Shown: positions 61,843 through 64,000 of the stretch, in pieces
Layout of the letters: the number at the start of each line of letters is the position of its first letter
How positions within the stretch are numbered: the stretch's first letter is position 1
Assembly (NCBI RefSeq): GCF_022815725.1
Contig: NZ_JALGRF010000001.1
Span: 992,001 to 1,056,000 of the forward strand
Length of the DNA: 64,000 nucleotides
Source: Streptomyces sp. APSN-46.1
GTDB lineage: Bacteria > Actinomycetota > Actinomycetes > Streptomycetales > Streptomycetaceae
Reading direction: 5' to 3'
Notes under the pieces: generated by a model
Database searches by the model: none
The model's input: the letters and a program-made list of their open reading frames with translations, nothing else
Told to the model about the DNA's origin: nothing
Position numbers and translations under genes: made by a program

Positions 61843-64000
61843 TCAGGACAGGTCGCCGTACACCACGCCACGGCCGTACCCGCCCAGGTAGACCCGCCCG
61901 TACACGTCGGGGTCGCCGCTGATGACGTTGACGGCGATCCCACCGAACTGGTGCTGGTCGTCGTTGATCCGGACCCAGGCCGAGCCGCCGTCGGTGGAAC
62001 GGAACAGCCCGGTGACGCCCTTCACCTTCCCACTGAGGTAGAGCGCCTGGTACCCGGCACCCGGGGCCGGCTTGCCGAAGCCGACGGCGCTCGCCTGCTC
62101 GACGCCGCCCAACTTGCCGAAGCTCGTCCCACCGTTGGTGGAGTGCAGGAGTCCGTTGTCCCCGCCGCTGATCCACAGGTCGCCCGCGCTGCCCGGAACC
62201 GCCTTGAGCTGCCCGCCGCCCAGGCCGGTGGCCCGGGCGGTGAAGTGCTTCCCGCCGTCGGTGCTGGCATACAAGGTGCCGCCGCTGAGAGCGTAGAAGG
62301 TGTTCGCCGCCGAACGGTCGGCCACCACGGCCGTGTCCTTGGGCAGACCGGAGGCCGCCGTCCAGGCCGAGCCACGGTTGGTCGAGTAGAACGGAACCTG
62401 GCCTGAGGGGGTCCACACCACGGCGGCGCCGTCAGCCGAGACGGCCACGGAACCGCCGCCCGCGTCGCGCACCGGCGCCGCGGCGAACGGTGCCCAGTCG
62501 GCTCCGCCGTCGGTCGAATAGGCGCCGTGCTGCGCGCCACCGAGACCGACCCGCACCATGAACTGCGGCTTCGACTGGGCGAAGTCGATACCGGTGGTGT
62601 TGGTGAACAGCGGTTCGGAGAGCGCCTTGGCGGGCACCTTGGTGAGGTCCTCGTGCCGGAAGCCGCCGACATCGCCGAGCGCACTGATCAGGGGAAGGCC
62701 GGGGGGCTTGATCAGTCCGAGAGTCGCGGTCTCCTCCAGGCCCTTGGCCGGGATCGTCCAGTGCGTCGCCCGCCCGCTGTCCGCCGCGGTCACGTCGCGG
62801 CTGCCCCACATCCCCGATCCCGTGCCGTACAGCACGTGCCCGGAATCGAAGGGGTCGATGGCCAGGGCGCCCATCCAGTGACCGATGCCGGTGCCCACGT
62901 AGGGCGCAGCGGAGTTGTCCCGCACCGAGCTCGCGCCGAGCGCCTTCCAGGAGGAGCCGCCGTCGGCCGACCGGTAGATCTCGTCCGAGGGCCACCAGCG
63001 GTCCAGCGTGGTGACCATGACCGTGGACGGGCGCTGCGGATCGACTGCCAGGCCGGCGAAGCCGTAACCGCCGCTGGACGGCGAGATGTTCTTCCAGACC
63101 CCGGTGGACGGCGTGTACTTCCACACCGAGCCGGCCGTCACTCCGTTCGGGCCCGGCGCGTTGGTGTACGTCAGGTACAGCGAGCCGTCGCCGGACAGCA
63201 CACCGTGCTGCGGCAGCTGCCCCGTGGGCTGGCCGGGCACGGCCTGCCAGGTGCTGCCGCCGTCGGTGGAGCGGTACAGCGAGGTGGTCTTGTCGGCCAC
63301 CCCGACATAGATCGTCCGGCTGCCGGACGGGCCGAAGGACACGAAGGAGAGCCCGACTCCGCTGCTCGCACCGCCCTTCACGGGGAAGCTGGTGACCTGG
63401 CTCCACGTCACGCCGTAGTCGGTGCTGCGCCAGAGCCCGTTCTTGCGGGTACCCAGGTAGAGCGTGCGGTGGTCGGACGGGTCCACCACCAGCCGCTCGC
63501 CCATGGACCGGCCGTCCTCGTTGCCGCCCAGTTTGAACGGCAGGTCGGTGCGCTGGAACGACCTGCCCTGGTCGGTGGAGCGAAGGATCGCGCCGTTGCC
63601 CGCCCAGTCGTTGGTGTAGGTGCCGCTCGCGAGGTACAGGCGGTCCGGGTCGACCGGGTCGGTCGCCAGGCTCTCGATCCCCAGCAGGTTCCAGTCGGCT
63701 CCGCCGATCCAGTCGGTCAAGGAGGTCCACCGGGCGGCGGTCGCGTCCCAACGGTAGGCGCCGCCGATGTCGGTCCGTGCGTACAGCAGGTCCTTGCGGG
63801 CGGGGTTGAAGACCAGCCCGGTGACGAAGCCGCCTCCGACGATCTGGGCGTTGTGCCAGGTATACCCGCCCGCGCCGGCCGCCTTCACCAGTCTCCAGTG
63901 CTGGTTGGTGCTGCCCTTGTCGGCGTACTGGATCAGCGGCACACCGTCGCCACTGGAGCCACCCCACACGTCCAGCACCATGCCGCTGCTCCGGGAGACG
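61843..64000 (-). CDS. GH74 xyloglucanase with N-terminal RICIN region, partial at right edge
   Basis: At least 719 residues are encoded and the frame stays open to the window edge, so the start and signal peptide lie outside. The visible part begins inside a RICIN repeat (MVLDVWGGSSGDGVPLIQYADKG, NQHWRLV). A complete GH74 double propeller follows: first catalytic Asp in LLYARTDIGGAYRW, second in ALGDVGGFRHEDL, and the conserved end YGRVYLGGYGRGVVYGDLS. Repeated STDGG-x-(S/T)W blade motifs are present throughout. GH74 enzymes cleave the xyloglucan backbone, endo- or exo-wise. It is collinear with the shortened GH74-like gene at 20470 and shows what that copy lacks. A methionine within the RICIN repeat (63981) is not a plausible true start. 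Confidence 0.92.
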   Translation of the reverse strand, partial: VSRSSGMVLDVWGGSSGDGVPLIQYADKGSTNQHWRLVKAAGAGGYTWHNAQIVGGGFVTGLVFNPARKDLLYARTDIGGAYRWDATAARWTSLTDWIGGADWNLLGIESLATDPVDPDRLYLASGTYTNDWAGNGAILRSTDQGRSFQRTDLPFKLGGNEDGRSMGERLVVDPSDHRTLYLGTRKNGLWRSTDYGVTWSQVTSFPVKGGASSGVGLSFVSFGPSGSRTIYVGVADKTTSLYRSTDGGSTWQAVPGQPTGQLPQHGVLSGDGSLYLTYTNAPGPNGVTAGSVWKYTPSTGVWKNISPSSGGYGFAGLAVDPQRPSTVMVTTLDRWWPSDEIYRSADGGSSWKALGASSVRDNSAAPYVGTGIGHWMGALAIDPFDSGHVLYGTGSGMWGSRDVTAADSGRATHWTIPAKGLEETATLGLIKPPGLPLISALGDVGGFRHEDLTKVPAKALSEPLFTNTTGIDFAQSKPQFMVRVGLGGAQHGAYSTDGGADWAPFAAAPVRDAGGGSVAVSADGAAVVWTPSGQVPFYSTNRGSAWTAASGLPKDTAVVADRSAANTFYALSGGTLYASTDGGKHFTARATGLGGGQLKAVPGSAGDLWISGGDNGLLHSTNGGTSFGKLGGVEQASAVGFGKPAPGAGYQALYLSGKVKGVTGLFRSTDGGSAWVRINDDQHQFGGIAVNVISGDPDVYGRVYLGGYGRGVVYGDLS

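Overview
This is high-GC actinomycete DNA and almost certainly comes from a Streptomyces. The signs are strong G/C third-position bias, Tat and Sec signal peptides on many secreted hydrolases, RICIN (CBM13) tails, 4-nt stop/start overlaps, LacI/ROK/GntR sugar regulators and a SigE-family sigma factor. Nearly the whole window concerns plant cell-wall hemicellulose. No rRNA, tRNA or CRISPR array was seen.

Layout. 1-9.0 kb: a GH2 scrap, a Tat-secreted GH127 beta-L-arabinofuranosidase with two RICIN domains, a frameshifted PAS/GAF/PP2C/HATPase regulator, a head-to-head pair of 5'-truncated genes (CE2 esterase and GH62) and an intact CE3-like esterase. 9.0-17.6 kb: paired LacI operators, GH42, a ruined GH36, GH43, a secreted GH5-X2-CBM46 endoglucanase/xyloglucanase and a LacI regulator. 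17.7-25.4 kb (minus strand): an operon for an oligosaccharide ABC importer without an ATPase, a shortened GH74-like protein, a second GH42 and a GH12. 25.7-28 kb: a GH3 scar and a Tat-secreted GH29 alpha-L-fucosidase. 28-36.1 kb (minus): a tightly overlapping nine-gene operon for non-phosphorylating L-fucose catabolism ending in lutABC. 36.5-41 kb (plus): an RbsBAC-type sugar importer (binding protein frameshifted) with a GntR regulator. 41-45 kb: xylR, xylB and divergent xylA. 45-52.7 kb (minus): GH3 (carrying a small inverted-repeat insertion), CE7 esterase, GH1 and GH31 alpha-xylosidase. 53-57.2 kb: a ChvE/GguAB-type monosaccharide importer. 57-64 kb: a PhyH oxygenase, an AraC regulator, a bacterial expansin, a sigma factor with a membrane partner, and a GH74 xyloglucanase that runs off the right edge.

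How it fits together. The enzymes match the bonds of acetylated, fucosylated and arabinosylated xyloglucan. Expansin loosens the wall, and GH5/GH12/GH74 cut the backbone. GH29 removes fucose, GH42 (and formerly GH2) galactose, GH127/GH43/GH62 arabinose or xylose, and CE2/CE3/CE7 acetate. GH31 with GH1/GH3 finishes the oligosaccharides after uptake. The released xylose (XylA/XylB) and fucose (pyruvate plus L-lactate, then LutABC) have complete catabolic routes here. One LacI operator, TCGAAGCGCTTCGA, recurs eight times in front of the LacI gene, the ABC operon, GH42, GH3 and the dead GH3. A different element, GTGAGCGTTAACAC, links GH127 to the ChvE-type importer.

The most striking structural fact is the number of deletion scars. 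At least six glycosidase/esterase loci have lost 5' ends or internal segments, while transport and catabolic genes are mostly intact. Genuine reductive decay and a consensus or assembly artefact cannot be told apart from the sequence alone.
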